A stretch of DNA of 64,000 bases from Alkalinema pantanalense (GCF_050753345.1 NZ_JBLZFX010000017.1:1-64000); one strand, 5' to 3'. Positions 53,134 through 62,304 are shown, counted from the first letter of the stretch. Notes: generated by a model from the letters alone, not told the origin. Numbers and translations: made by a program.

Positions 53134-54150
53134 CTACTTGGGGATTTCCAGTGTCTTAGGAAGTTCCCGTGTCTCAGAAAGTTCCAATGTCCTAGGAATT
53201 TCCAATGTTTTAAACTGGTTCCGACCGGCAGCTTTGGCTTGATACAGCGCTTGATCGGCTACTGTAATTAGCATTTTGGGGTCAATTAACTGGGAGGGAA
53301 TTGTAGAGCTGACCCCCATACTAACGGTCACCACGTCACTAACGTTGGATCCGAGATGGGGAATCGCTAAGGCATCAATACTCTTGTGGATCGCCTGGGC
53401 GACTTGAATTGCACCTTCTATGTCGGTATTGGGTAAAATGACCGCAAATTCTTCTCCCCCGTAGCGCGCCACTAAATCCACCGATCGACGAGCCGAAAAC
53501 TCCAGTTCCTTGGCCACTTTACGCAGGCAATCATCTCCAGTTTGATGACCATAGGTATCATTATAAATTTTGAAAAAATCAATATCGCAGAGAATGAGAG
53601 AGATTGGTAGGTGCTCTCGAAGCAGACGATGCCATTCCTGATGCAGGTATTGATCAAACCGACGACGGTTGGCAATTTGGGTTAATCCATCGGAGGCAGC
53701 CAACCGAATCAGTTCATCATTTGTAGCCTGTAAGTGGTGATAAAGACGGACTTGCTGTATCAACCGCTTGACCCGTTGCCGTAAAACGGCCCAATGAATC
53801 GGTTTGCTGACAAAATCAAATGCCCCAGACGCAAATGCTTGTTCTACAGATGCCTCATCTTCCAACCCTGTAATCATCAGGATGGGAGTATAGGGATTGC
53901 CATTTTCCAGATTTTGAATGTGAGTACAGCAGGTAAAACCATCCATAGTGGGCATCACCGCATCCAGCAACACAACATCTGGACGCAGTTGGGTATAAGC
54001 AGCGAGGCAACTTTCGCCATCCATCACTTCGACGACTTGGTAGCCTTCTTGTTCCATGGCTTGACGTAGACAAACCCGCATTACCTTGTCATCATCTGCC
54101 ACTAGGATCAATGGCGGATTATGGGGTGAGAAGGTCATGACATCTGGCAT
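53134..54150 (-). CDS. REC-GGDEF response regulator (diguanylate cyclase)
   Basis: An N-terminal receiver (about 10-130) has ILVADDDKVMR, the phospho-acceptor in VVLLDAVMPTMDG and the Lys in DFVSKPIHW. A helical linker and a GGDEF domain (about 150-315) follow. The GGDEF domain carries DGLTQIANRRRFDQYL, ILCDIDFFKIYNDTYGHQTG and an intact active site ARYGGEEFAVIL. It should make c-di-GMP when phosphorylated. The last about 25 residues are a tandem repeat of six-residue units (KTLEIP, RTLELS, ETRELP, KTLEIP), encoded by 18 bp repeats running to the stop. An upstream start at 54207 is possible; I prefer ATG at 54150. Confidence 0.88.
   Translation of the reverse strand: MPDVMTFSPHNPPLILVADDDKVMRVCLRQAMEQEGYQVVEVMDGESCLAAYTQLRPDVVLLDAVMPTMDGFTCCTHIQNLENGNPYTPILMITGLEDEASVEQAFASGAFDFVSKPIHWAVLRQRVKRLIQQVRLYHHLQATNDELIRLAASDGLTQIANRRRFDQYLHQEWHRLLREHLPISLILCDIDFFKIYNDTYGHQTGDDCLRKVAKELEFSARRSVDLVARYGGEEFAVILPNTDIEGAIQVAQAIHKSIDALAIPHLGSNVSDVVTVSMGVSSTIPSQLIDPKMLITVADQALYQAKAAGRNQFKTLEIPRTLELSETRELPKTLEIPK
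53137..53208. repeat. Four 18 bp in-frame tandem units at the 3' end of the GGDEF gene
   Basis: The units read (plus strand) GATTTCCAGTGTCTTAG, GAAGTTCCCGTGTCTCAG, AAAGTTCCAATGTCCTAG and GAATTTCCAATGTTTTAA. They encode the hexapeptide tail of the diguanylate cyclase. Confidence 0.85.
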
Positions 54151-54513
54151 CAAATAGTTTCCATTGGTTTGGGGATGCTGAATCTCCCCGCAGCTCAAGG
54201 TTGGCATTCGATCTGCGCAACTTTCTTACGGCAACTGAATAAATTTAGGTTGCCCTACAAGTCATTATTCCCAACTTTTTTGGAACTTCCGATACCTTCA
54301 GCGATTCTCTAACAATTCTATTTATTGTTCCTAGAAATTACGGACTATTAGCCCTCAACAAGCCTTCTACAATCCCCTTTTTCCCACAATTACACCTATA
54401 AATCCTAGAATCCTCGCTACGTTGTTTAGTAATCTAAAGATGGAAGGGAGGGATTACTGATTAAGATCTATGGGAATCCCCCAAAGGTCTCTGCGTTAGA
54501 GGGACATGCAAAA
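54151..54513. other. Divergent gap before yidD
   Basis: AT-rich promoter region for the GGDEF gene and yidD. No repeats or coding sequence of note are seen. Confidence 0.4.
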
Positions 54514-54729
54514 ATGAAAGTCTTATTACTAGGTTTAATTCGAGGCTATCGCATCCTCATTTCGCCCTTGTATCTGCCTTGCTGTCGTTACACACCCACC
54601 TGTTCCCAGTACGCGATCGAGGCGATCGACACCCATGGCCCGCTCAAAGGCAGTTGGTTAGCGACCCGCCGAATTTGCCGTTGTCACCCCTGGGGTGGAA
54701 GTGGCTACGACCCAGTACCACCAACGTAA
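54514..54729 (+). CDS. yidD: Membrane protein insertion efficiency factor YidD
   Basis: This 71-residue protein has the complete YidD signature: GYRILISPLYLPCCRYTPTC, SQYAIEAIDTHG, then RICRCHPWGGSGYDPVP. YidD is a small amphipathic, membrane-associated protein that aids YidC-dependent insertion. In many bacteria it neighbours rnpA and yidC; here it stands alone, as is often the case in cyanobacteria. Confidence 0.93.
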   Translation: MKVLLLGLIRGYRILISPLYLPCCRYTPTCSQYAIEAIDTHGPLKGSWLATRRICRCHPWGGSGYDPVPPT

Positions 54730-54780
54730 TACAGGAAGAGGGCAGTATCCAGCATCCAGATCAAAAAGCCACCTCTATCT

Positions 54781-54819
54781 ATCACAGTTGGACATCACAG
54801 TTGGATATCACAGTTGGAC
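54781..54819. repeat. Three 13 bp tandem units 3' of yidD
   Basis: ATCACAGTTGGAC, ATCACAGTTGGAT and ATCACAGTTGGAC follow directly on each other, with a partial fourth unit. Confidence 0.9.
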
Positions 54820-54987
54820 TTCACGAGGTAATGCCAGAGCGAGAACAATATCTATTACCGACGTAAATATTCAGGATAGGAATTAAATCAAGATAAAAAT
54901 TAGAGTTTGGGTGGTTTTAGCTAAAAAATCACTGCAAATGCAGGAATCCCGAGTACCCTGTACCCTGTGATCTCTGCGGGCCATTCC

Positions 54988-55695
54988 ATGAAACCGTACC
55001 AACGTATTCCGATCGAAGAGTGTCATGAACCGCTGGTGTCCCTCAGTTCCCAAATTTTTTGCTTGGTCAACCCCCATCCCTATGAGAAATTAGGAGCCCC
55101 CTACGGCGATCGCTCACCGTTTTCCGTGCGGCAGGGGGTTCACGATCGACTCATCCAGGCCCAGCAATATTTGCAACAACTTAAACCCGGTTGGCGGTTA
55201 CAAATTTTTGATGCCTATCGCCCAATCTTAGTACAGCAGTTCATGGTGGACTATACGTTTCAAGCAGTGGTCGCAGAGCGCGGATGGACGATCGAGGCTT
55301 TAACCGAACCCCAACGCACCGAAGCCCTGCAACAGGTCTATCAGTTTTGGGCCATGCCAAATCCCAATCCCCTGACGCCACCGCCCCATAGCACCGGAGC
55401 TGCGATCGATCTGACTTTGGTGGACGAAACGGGAGAGGTCGTAGACATGGGATCCGAAATCGATGAACTCTCGCCGCGATCGTATCCCGATCACTATGTT
55501 GGGTTACCGGATGCTTCAGCAGAGCGGTATGATACCCATCGGCAACTGCTGAACTACGTCATGGGTCGGGCTGGGTTTCAGCGGCACTACCATGAGTGGT
55601 GGCATTTTTCCTGGGGCGATCAATTGTGGGCATGGCTCAGTCAGCGGCAGGATCCTAGTCGGACTTTTGTTGCCTGCTATGGCCGAGCCATCTAA
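54988..55695 (+). CDS. D-alanyl-D-alanine dipeptidase (M15D, VanX/DdpX family)
   Basis: This zinc metallopeptidase cleaves D-Ala-D-Ala. The M15D zinc ligands and catalytic Glu are present: PPHSTGAAIDLTL (SxHxxGxxxD) and HEWWHFSWGDQ (ExxH). The Arg-containing DAYRP segment that stabilises the intermediate is present. There is no signal peptide, so the enzyme is probably cytoplasmic and recycles D-Ala from wall turnover. No vanH or vanA partners are nearby, which argues against glycopeptide resistance. The ATG at 54988 is chosen over a GTG at 54967. Confidence 0.9.
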   Translation: MKPYQRIPIEECHEPLVSLSSQIFCLVNPHPYEKLGAPYGDRSPFSVRQGVHDRLIQAQQYLQQLKPGWRLQIFDAYRPILVQQFMVDYTFQAVVAERGWTIEALTEPQRTEALQQVYQFWAMPNPNPLTPPPHSTGAAIDLTLVDETGEVVDMGSEIDELSPRSYPDHYVGLPDASAERYDTHRQLLNYVMGRAGFQRHYHEWWHFSWGDQLWAWLSQRQDPSRTFVACYGRAI

Positions 55696-56038
55696 ATTTC
55701 CGCTGCTCTCAATTTTGAGTTTACAGTTGCAAAATTTCCCGGACTCGATCGATCGGTCAGAGAATCCAGTGGCAGTTAACAGGCTTACCTTACTGGATCA
55801 AGTCATGGCTTCCCTGGGCGGTTATTTCGGGAGCATTTGTTTGCAGGCAGATCGGGCAGTGCAGTAATTGTGATGGTGCTTTAGGGCATTTTGTAAAAGT
55901 GCTTTAGGGCGATTGGGAATACAAGCTGAGTTTCAAACCCGTCTCCAAGCTTTTTTCGCTGGTTTCTTTTGATTTGTGGAACCTCAACCTAGAGAACGGT
56001 AGTCAGATTTTTGGTGATGGAAGGATTCTTTATAACGC
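55696..56038. other. Intergenic spacer
   Basis: It contains GTGCTTTAGGGC twice about 23 bp apart (55877-55910). A short frame overlapping the 3' end of the dipeptidase gene has no ribosome binding site and is not credible. No terminator is obvious. Confidence 0.35.
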
Positions 56039-57676
56039 ATGGTTTGGACTCATAGACCCCCCCGGAATAGAACAATGCCCACCTTTGGGCAAACATGGAA
56101 TCAAAGCTGCTTGTACCTCGGTCATGGATTTATCCTAACTAGCCTGTTGAGCCAAAGTTTTTGGATCAGTCCTGTAGCGGCCCAAGCGCAAAGCCCGTCG
56201 ATCGTGAATCCCTCGATCTCGAATCCCTCGATCGCCCGCACCGCCCAACCCAGTTCTCAGGCGTTTCCGGCCTATTGCCAACAGACCGCCCAAGCCATTG
56301 AACAAAAGGATACGCTTCGGAAAAAGGCCGTTCAGGGCGATCGGGAAAGCCAAAAACGCTATGACGAACTAACTAAACAGCATGCTGATTATCTGCGCCA
56401 ATGTCGGCAGCAGAACTGGCTCCGCAACCAAGGGATGTGGCTGCGGCTCTATGCCTGTGATACCCGTCCCGGTGCCCTCGAAGCCGTTTTAGATCGCATC
56501 GTCGATCGGGGGTACAACCAGGTTTACGTCGAGACCTTCTTTAATGGCCAAGTCCTGCTACCCAAGGCCAGTAATCGTACGGCTTGGCAGTCGATGATCC
56601 AAACGCCGGGACAGGATCAGGTGGATCTGTTGGCGGAGGTGATTCGCAAAGGGCGGCAGCGCGGCCTGAAGGTGTATAGCTGGATGTTCAGCCTAAATGT
56701 GGGCTATCCCTACGTCACCAAGCTAGATAAACGAGGCACGATCGCGGTGAATGGTCGCGGACAAACCACGATCGACACCAATCTTGCCACCAAGGAACTC
56801 AACAACACCTTCAACCCCGACGAAGCCTTTGCCGATCCTTACCATCCCACTCTGCGACAGGATTATCTCGCCATGGTGCAGGAAGTGGCCAAGCGTAAAC
56901 CCGATGGCATGTTATTCGACTACATTCGCTATCCCAAAGGTCGAGGTAAGGAATCTGTCGCCAATGATGTCCGCGATCTCTGGATCTATGGGGAGGCATC
57001 TCGTACTGCAATTTTGCAAAGGGCGCTGAATAATAAAGGTCGAGATTTGATCGATCGCTACTTACAACAGGGCGGCATTACGACGAGTGATATTCAAGAG
57101 GTCGATCGCCGCTATCCCCAGGAACTCGATCCGCCCCTCTGGCATGGTCGATCGGCCAATCCCCAGGAAAATAAACTCTCCCTTAGCCAGCGCCAAACCC
57201 TCTTGCAGAAAGAATTGTGGCGCTTAGCAGTGGGACATGCCATGCAGGGTGTTGTAGATTATTTAGTTCTCGCGAGTAATGTGGCCCAACAGGCTGGGCT
57301 GCCTACCGGAGCTGTCTTTTTCCCGGATGCGAACCAAACGGTTGGTCAGGGCTATGATTCCCGCCTGCAACCTTGGGATCGTTTCCCTGAAAACATTGAG
57401 CGTCATCCCATGTCCTACGCCACCTGCGGAGAAGCCAACTGCATCACCAGCCAAGTGCAACGGACTTTGGATAAATCGATGAACCGCAATATTGTTAAGC
57501 CTGTATTGGCAGGAATTTGGCAACAATCCATCAGCAACCGTCCGCCCTTGGAAGTGCAGATGCAGGAAATTCGCCGAATTTTCCCCCAAGTGGACACGGT
57601 GAGTCATTTTGCCTTTTCCTGGCAGGAACCGGAATACGATCGCGATCGTAAGTTCTGTCGATCGCGCCAGTTTTAG
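56039..57676 (+). CDS. Exported family 10 glycosylhydrolase-like protein (GHL10/DUF187)
   Basis: This 545-residue exported protein has a signal peptide (about residues 25-50, ending VAAQAQ) and a low-complexity stretch with in-frame 15 bp repeats (SIVNPSISNPSIAR). The conserved part (about 125-520) begins GMWLRLYACDTRPGALEAVL. It includes GYNQVYVETFFNGQVLLP, GLKVYSWMFSLNVGYP and PDGMLFDYIRYPKG, a set typical of the GHL10 barrel. The carbohydrate target is unknown; family members are linked to envelope glycans. Four Cys late in the protein may form disulfides. The start could be 56039 or the ATG at 56075. Confidence 0.85.
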   Translation: MVWTHRPPRNRTMPTFGQTWNQSCLYLGHGFILTSLLSQSFWISPVAAQAQSPSIVNPSISNPSIARTAQPSSQAFPAYCQQTAQAIEQKDTLRKKAVQGDRESQKRYDELTKQHADYLRQCRQQNWLRNQGMWLRLYACDTRPGALEAVLDRIVDRGYNQVYVETFFNGQVLLPKASNRTAWQSMIQTPGQDQVDLLAEVIRKGRQRGLKVYSWMFSLNVGYPYVTKLDKRGTIAVNGRGQTTIDTNLATKELNNTFNPDEAFADPYHPTLRQDYLAMVQEVAKRKPDGMLFDYIRYPKGRGKESVANDVRDLWIYGEASRTAILQRALNNKGRDLIDRYLQQGGITTSDIQEVDRRYPQELDPPLWHGRSANPQENKLSLSQRQTLLQKELWRLAVGHAMQGVVDYLVLASNVAQQAGLPTGAVFFPDANQTVGQGYDSRLQPWDRFPENIERHPMSYATCGEANCITSQVQRTLDKSMNRNIVKPVLAGIWQQSISNRPPLEVQMQEIRRIFPQVDTVSHFAFSWQEPEYDRDRKFCRSRQF

Positions 57677-57835
57677 CCTGGTTGCAAGGTTCCAGCTAGT
57701 GTCCCCCTTGGCCCTAATCTCTTTTTTTCCCAGTGCGGAGAGGTTGAACAAGCCTTATAATGAGCTTTTGCAAATTTTGCGATAGCTTTAACTTGCAGGC
57801 TTATTTTTTCGATCGCTCATTTCTCAGGCAGCCCT

Positions 57836-58882
57836 ATGCAGTTCATTGATCAGGCACAAATTCAGGTAATCGCAGGGAACGGTGGCGATGGCATGGTGTC
57901 CTTCCGCCGGGAAAAGTATGTGCCAGCAGGGGGGCCGTCGGGGGGCAATGGCGGTAAGGGCGGCGACGTGGTGCTTAAGGCTGTGGACAATTTGCAAACG
58001 CTGCTGGACTTCCAATACCAACGACTGATTAAAGGGGAAGATGGCAAGCGGGGCGGGACTAGCAAATGTACGGGCGCTTCGGGAGACGATCGCATCATTG
58101 AAGTGCCCTGCGGAACCATGGTGTTTGATGCAGAAAGTGGTGAGTTACTGGGCGATTTGACCACTTCGGGCCAAACTCTTCTAGTTGCGGCGGGGGGGAA
58201 GGGTGGCCTGGGCAACGCTTGTTTTCTGACCAACCATAACCGTGCCCCTGACAAAGCTCAACCCGGTCGAGAAGGAGAACAGCGGCTTCTGCGCCTGGAA
58301 CTGAAGTTACTGGCAGAAGTGGGAATTATCGGTCTGCCTAACGCAGGCAAATCAACGCTGATTTCGGCCCTTTCAGCCGCACGGCCTAAAATTGCCAACT
58401 ATCCCTTTACAACGCTGATTCCCAACCTGGGGGTTGTCCGCAGACCGACGGGGGATGGCACGGTGTTTGCCGATATTCCTGGACTGGTGGAAGGAGCCCA
58501 TGAAGGCATTGGGTTGGGCCATGACTTTTTGCGCCATGTGGAACGCACTCGGGTGCTTCTGCATTTGATCGATGCCACCGCTGAAGATCCGATCGCGGCT
58601 TATCACACGATCCAAGACGAACTCCTGGCCTATGGTCGGGGTTTGGCCGATCGGCCCCAGATTGTCGCTTTGAATAAACTGGATGCCTTTGATCAGGAGG
58701 ATCCGGTGTTAGTCGGTCTGGCTACCCAACTGGCAGAGTTGACCCAGCACCGAGTTTTTAAAATTTCAGCGGTCAGTCGGCTAGGGCTGGATGAGCTATT
58801 GGCTGAGGTTTGGACTGTGCTCGATCGCGCTAAGGCTGAGCAATTGAACGATTTTGGCATTCCCCTCTCGATCGCTCCTTAG
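57836..58882 (+). CDS. obgE: GTPase Obg/CgtA
   Basis: Ribosome-associated GTPase involved in 50S assembly and stress response. The glycine-rich Obg fold covers residues 1-158 (GNGGDGMVSFRREKYVP, GGPSGGNGGKGGDV). The G domain begins with G1 GLPNAGKST (166-174), and includes G3 DIPGLVEGA and G4 NKLD. The C-terminal OCT extension is absent, as in many cyanobacterial members (348 residues). The start is the ATG of MQFIDQA, the usual Obg N-terminus. Confidence 0.96.
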   Translation: MQFIDQAQIQVIAGNGGDGMVSFRREKYVPAGGPSGGNGGKGGDVVLKAVDNLQTLLDFQYQRLIKGEDGKRGGTSKCTGASGDDRIIEVPCGTMVFDAESGELLGDLTTSGQTLLVAAGGKGGLGNACFLTNHNRAPDKAQPGREGEQRLLRLELKLLAEVGIIGLPNAGKSTLISALSAARPKIANYPFTTLIPNLGVVRRPTGDGTVFADIPGLVEGAHEGIGLGHDFLRHVERTRVLLHLIDATAEDPIAAYHTIQDELLAYGRGLADRPQIVALNKLDAFDQEDPVLVGLATQLAELTQHRVFKISAVSRLGLDELLAEVWTVLDRAKAEQLNDFGIPLSIAP

Positions 58883-58997
58883 GGATGGGGTAGGAAATCA
58901 CATCCCGATGCATCTACTCACCGACCCCAGCCCCCTTCACCAAATGACCCGATCGCAGTATGGTAAGTGATCGCAACTGGACATTTGAGTTAAAACC

Positions 58998-59462
58998 ATG
59001 GCTTTGACGATCGGGGATCCGGCTCCTAATTTTGTGCTACCGGACGAAACTGGCAGTGAGATTGCCTTAGATGCCTTACGGGGTAAATGGGTCGTGTTGT
59101 ATTTCTATCCCAAGGACAACACCCCCGGTTGTATCAAGGAAGCCTGCGCTTTTCGGGATGAGTATGTAGCCTTTGAGGGTAAAAATGCAGTCATTCTGGG
59201 AGTGAGCCTGAATGATGCCAAGGATCACAACAAGTTTATTGCCAAGTACAATCTGCCTTTTCATCTATTGGTTGATGCGGATGCCCAAGTTTCAACGATC
59301 TATGAAAGTTATGGCCTGAAAAAGTTTATGGGCAAGGAATATATGGGTATTACTCGCAATACCTTTGTCATTGATCCGGAGGGCAAGCTGTTCAAGATCT
59401 ACAAAAAAGTTAAGCCAGAAACCCATCCAGCAGATGTTTTGAATGATTTACCTACCTCCTAG
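58998..59462 (+). CDS. bcp: Thioredoxin-dependent peroxiredoxin, BCP/PrxQ type
   Basis: This 154-residue peroxiredoxin reduces hydroperoxides using thioredoxin. The peroxidatic Cys45 and resolving Cys50 are five residues apart (PGCIKEACAFRDEY), which marks the atypical 2-Cys PrxQ/BCP class. GDPAPNFVLPDETG at the N-terminus and the catalytic Arg in GITRNTFVIDPEG are in place. It lacks a signal peptide. It stands alone downstream of obgE. Confidence 0.95.
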   Translation: MALTIGDPAPNFVLPDETGSEIALDALRGKWVVLYFYPKDNTPGCIKEACAFRDEYVAFEGKNAVILGVSLNDAKDHNKFIAKYNLPFHLLVDADAQVSTIYESYGLKKFMGKEYMGITRNTFVIDPEGKLFKIYKKVKPETHPADVLNDLPTS

Positions 59463-59762
59463 GAAGCCAGGTTTGGAGGGGGTGGGGATTTTATGGTGGA
59501 TAGGAGGATCCCACGATCAGGCTTTCACGAGGTTCCTGCTGCCAAAAAAAATTTAGAACTGAAACCAGAACTTAAAATTGTAGGGAAATTGTCAAAATAA
59601 GCTTGAATGCTGACCATTTGGATTCACAGTCTAGATTCACCGCTTAGATTCCCCGTTCCCAAACTGCCTCATCTTTGGCTCATAACTGTCTGGAATTGAT
59701 CATTTTCAACGCTGTAATGGTTGGCTCCGTCGGCCTGCTCTATATCAGGAAATCTAATATCT
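59463..59762. other. Intergenic spacer
   Basis: AT-rich, with no hairpin, repeat or coding sequence of note. Confidence 0.3.
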
Positions 59763-60218
59763 ATGCGTCGATTGTGGCACTTTATCAAAAACGTTATGGG
59801 GGTGATCTTTCACCACCCAGTTACAGGAACCAGTATTATCGCAACGCTATCGGATGGACGCATTGTCCTGGTTAAACGACGCGATAATGGCCAATGGGGT
59901 TTACCCGGTGGAATGGTAGATTGGGGGGAAGATTTGCCCACGGCAGTACATCGCGAACTCGCGGAAGAAACGGGGCTAGAAGTCGCAAAAATTAAACGTT
60001 TGGTCGGTGTTTATTCCCATCCCGATCGCGATCCACGCATTCACTCAATCTGTGTGGTTGTCGAAGTGGAAGCAGTTGGGAAGATGCAAACACTAGATGA
60101 AATGGAAGTTTTGGACGTGCAAGCCTTTTACCCCGACGATATTCCACCGGGCAAGCTCTCCCATGACCACAGTCGCCAACTCCAGGATTATTTCAACGGC
60201 CTGACAACGCTGGCATAG
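59763..60218 (+). CDS. NUDIX hydrolase
   Basis: This 151-residue pyrophosphohydrolase has a complete Nudix box: GGMVDWGEDLPTAVHRELAEETGLEV, with the GX5EX7REUXEEXGU pattern starting at the first Gly. An N-terminal hydrophobic or amphipathic stretch (RRLWHFIKNVMGVIFHHP) may peripherally anchor it. The substrate (nucleotide sugar, oxidised nucleotide, NADH) cannot be deduced. The ATG at 59763 gives the cleanest N-terminus; an earlier ATG at 59721 is possible. Confidence 0.88.
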   Translation: MRRLWHFIKNVMGVIFHHPVTGTSIIATLSDGRIVLVKRRDNGQWGLPGGMVDWGEDLPTAVHRELAEETGLEVAKIKRLVGVYSHPDRDPRIHSICVVVEVEAVGKMQTLDEMEVLDVQAFYPDDIPPGKLSHDHSRQLQDYFNGLTTLA

Positions 60219-60270
60219 CAAATTCGGGTGTGCAGACTCTACTGGGCCTGACCGGGGCTACATGATTGAT

Positions 60271-60322
60271 CTCTACAACTTGTTGTTAAAACTTGCTCTC
60301 TACAACTTGTTGTTAAAACTTG
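60271..60322. repeat. 27 bp tandem duplication straddling a stop codon
   Basis: CTCTACAACTTGTTGTTAAA with the following ACTTG occurs at 60271-60295 and again at 60298-60322. The second copy contains the stop codon (60313-60315) of the minus-strand helix-hairpin-helix gene. Confidence 0.9.
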
Positions 60323-60897
60323 AGATAGTGCATAAGTTTGGCTGTCGTTTGTCCCGGTAAATTTAGGCGCTGTTGCATATCGACTAAACTGCGGTAGCGT
60401 CCGTGGGAGGTGCGATGGCGGACGATCGCGCGGGCTAGAACCGGGCCAACTCCCGGTAAGCGCTGTAGGGTTTCGATCGCAGCTGTATTGGGATCCAGCC
60501 GCTCAATACGATCGAGGGACTCTATTTCGTAGTAGCAAAACCGTAAAATCGGTGCGACGGGTGCCAGTCGGGTAACGGGTAAGCCCAAGGCTGCTGCAAG
60601 ATCTTCTAGCGAATAAAATTGCACACCGGATTCAACCAATTGAGTCAGGCTACGGGCTTGGTGGATTGATAATCCGGGCAAGCGTAACCAATCATCAACC
60701 CCAGCCATATTCACATCAATCTGGATGCCTAGGGATGCAGCTAACTTGATTTCTTCCAGGGTGTGAAATCGGTAATAGGGGTCATTGGCAATTTTGGTTT
60801 TCAGGCTCTGCCAGGGCAAGGCAGGACGACTGCTCCCTAGCAGGTTCCCTATCCCAAAGCTTCCGCTAAGAAAATTGAGCCAGTCCAGCAGTGCCAT
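60313..60897 (-). CDS. Helix-hairpin-helix (ComEA-like) protein
   Basis: This 194-residue protein has paired HhH motifs. One is around residues 75-115 (VDDWLRLPGLSIHQARSLTQ, YSLEDLAAALGLP). A clearer pair is near the C-terminus (about 135-190: DPNTAAIETLQRLPGVGPVL, ARAIVRHR, SLVDMQQRLNLPGQTTAKL). HhH units bind the DNA backbone non-specifically. The arrangement resembles ComEA-type DNA-binding domains, but there is no clear membrane anchor beyond a weak hydrophobic N-terminus. A role in DNA uptake or repair is possible but unproven. Confidence 0.8.
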   Translation of the reverse strand: MALLDWLNFLSGSFGIGNLLGSSRPALPWQSLKTKIANDPYYRFHTLEEIKLAASLGIQIDVNMAGVDDWLRLPGLSIHQARSLTQLVESGVQFYSLEDLAAALGLPVTRLAPVAPILRFCYYEIESLDRIERLDPNTAAIETLQRLPGVGPVLARAIVRHRTSHGRYRSLVDMQQRLNLPGQTTAKLMHYLKF

Positions 60898-60953
60898 GCA
60901 ATCCTCAGTGAACCCTAGTACTTCCCTATTCCGAGTATTTCTCTATTCTAGGA

Positions 60954-61379
60954 TCAGCCGATTCGATCGAGCAGTTTTCGTCGTTTTTGCTCGAACTCAT
61001 ATTCAGAAATCAGCCCATCTTGGCGCAGTTGATCCAATTCCCGGACTGCATCGGTGACATCCAGCAAGCGATCGGCCTTTGGGTTACGCAATGGTGCTTG
61101 TAGATAAATTTCCGTTATAGCAGTCCCCTGGTTAAAATTCCAGTCAAATTCCTCTGGCTCCTGCACCAAGTACCAAATGCCTTCTAAAACGCCTGCGATC
61201 CAGGGAATGGGGGTAAATCCTAACAATAGGTAAATCACAAACCAACCATATTGCCCTAGATAGAGCTTGTGTAAACCCACTAGATGGACTGCATGGGTCA
61301 TTCCCGGTAGCGCTAAGGGAGCGGCCCCTGTGAAAGCGAAAACAGCCGCAATTTTTCGATTTTTGAGCGTTTGAATCAT
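60954..61379 (-). CDS. TM2-domain protein with C-terminal SHOCT motif
   Basis: This 141-residue membrane protein has two or three hydrophobic segments. They carry the TM2 signature: the short loop GLHKLYLGQYGWFVIYLL, and GFTPIPWIAGVLEGIWYLVQ. The C-terminal 30 residues (ELDQLRQDGLISEYEFEQKR) form a SHOCT oligomerisation motif. Such proteins are common in cyanobacteria and have no assigned function. It lies 56 bp from the helix-hairpin-helix gene on the same strand and is probably co-transcribed with it. Confidence 0.82.
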   Translation of the reverse strand: MIQTLKNRKIAAVFAFTGAAPLALPGMTHAVHLVGLHKLYLGQYGWFVIYLLLGFTPIPWIAGVLEGIWYLVQEPEEFDWNFNQGTAITEIYLQAPLRNPKADRLLDVTDAVRELDQLRQDGLISEYEFEQKRRKLLDRIG

Positions 61380-62304
61380 CGATGGGGTCTCCCTAGCATA
61401 CCCATACCCTTCAGCATGGCCGTCGCTGAACAGAACCGTCGCTGAACAGAACCGTTGTTTACAGTATTATGAATGACACATTACGGTTTAGAACTATCGT
61501 TCTGGTGATTGTTCTCTTTTGCTAGCGAATCACACGAACTCGTTGAAACATGGACACAATCTAGGATTGAATGCTAATTTGTCCTTACATTTTTTCATCC
61601 TATTGAGTATTTCCCATATTTTCTAAACGAATAAATATCAAGGTGTAGCCGTAAGGTTTAGCCATACAGAAAACTCTATTCACAGAGGATCCGTATGACT
61701 TCCCATAACCCTCGTATAACCGAGGTTTCGTAAAACTTCGTACAAGCTATGGGGCATTCAATCATTACAATCAGCGTTTTCTCTAGAATGCCCCACTGTA
61801 ATTGATCATACTCTCTCAAGCACAGTGATCTAGATCACTTACTTAATTCAGAATCACTACGTCGCGAACGCCTTTACCAATAGTACTTTCAGTGAGATTT
61901 TTACAAGATTTCCCGGTACCCCTTCAAACTCTTTGAAGAAGTAATTAAGATAGGTAGAATCCATGAGAAAGTGATGAACATATCTGAATTCTGCTGACTG
62001 GATCTAGCGGAGTTACTGGTTGTCATTGCTGAACAGCCCCCCTCTGGTTTACAGTCCTTGCAACTTTGCAATTCTTTTAACTCAAGGATGACGTGTCTAA
62101 TTAAGCCCAGAAAGCTTGTATAAACCAGCCTTTCTTCTGGAATCTTGTGTTTTTTGTTGCCGTTTTCCCCTAGGTTATCCCTTAAACTCACCCAAGACGC
62201 TGATGTTGACACAGTGATCTTGCGCGTAGTCTAGGGTATAAGTATTTTCTTGGATCTTTCCTACTACCGTCCTGATACTCTGCCTCATTCCGACAAGGAT
62301 AGAC
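61380..62304. other. Long intergenic region before the J-domain gene
   Basis: This 925 bp region holds a 16 bp tandem duplication (CCGTCGCTGAACAGAA at 61420-61435 and 61436-61451) and the perfect 16 bp palindrome AGTGATCTAGATCACT (61824-61839), a near-CRP site. A 103-codon minus-strand frame (61901-62212) opens with GTG, lacks a ribosome binding site and has no recognisable content; I do not call it. The rest is AT-rich. Confidence 0.45.

Noticed and set aside
54988..55695. Glycopeptide resistance operon (vanX)
   Set aside because: The dipeptidase stands alone, without vanH/vanA-like ligase genes; a recycling role is more likely.
55592..55867. 91-codon plus-strand frame after the dipeptidase gene
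   Set aside because: Overlaps the 3' end of a well-supported gene and lacks its own start signals.
61901..62212. 103-codon minus-strand frame in an intergenic region
   Set aside because: GTG start without ribosome binding site, Ser-rich unlikely composition, no recognised motif.
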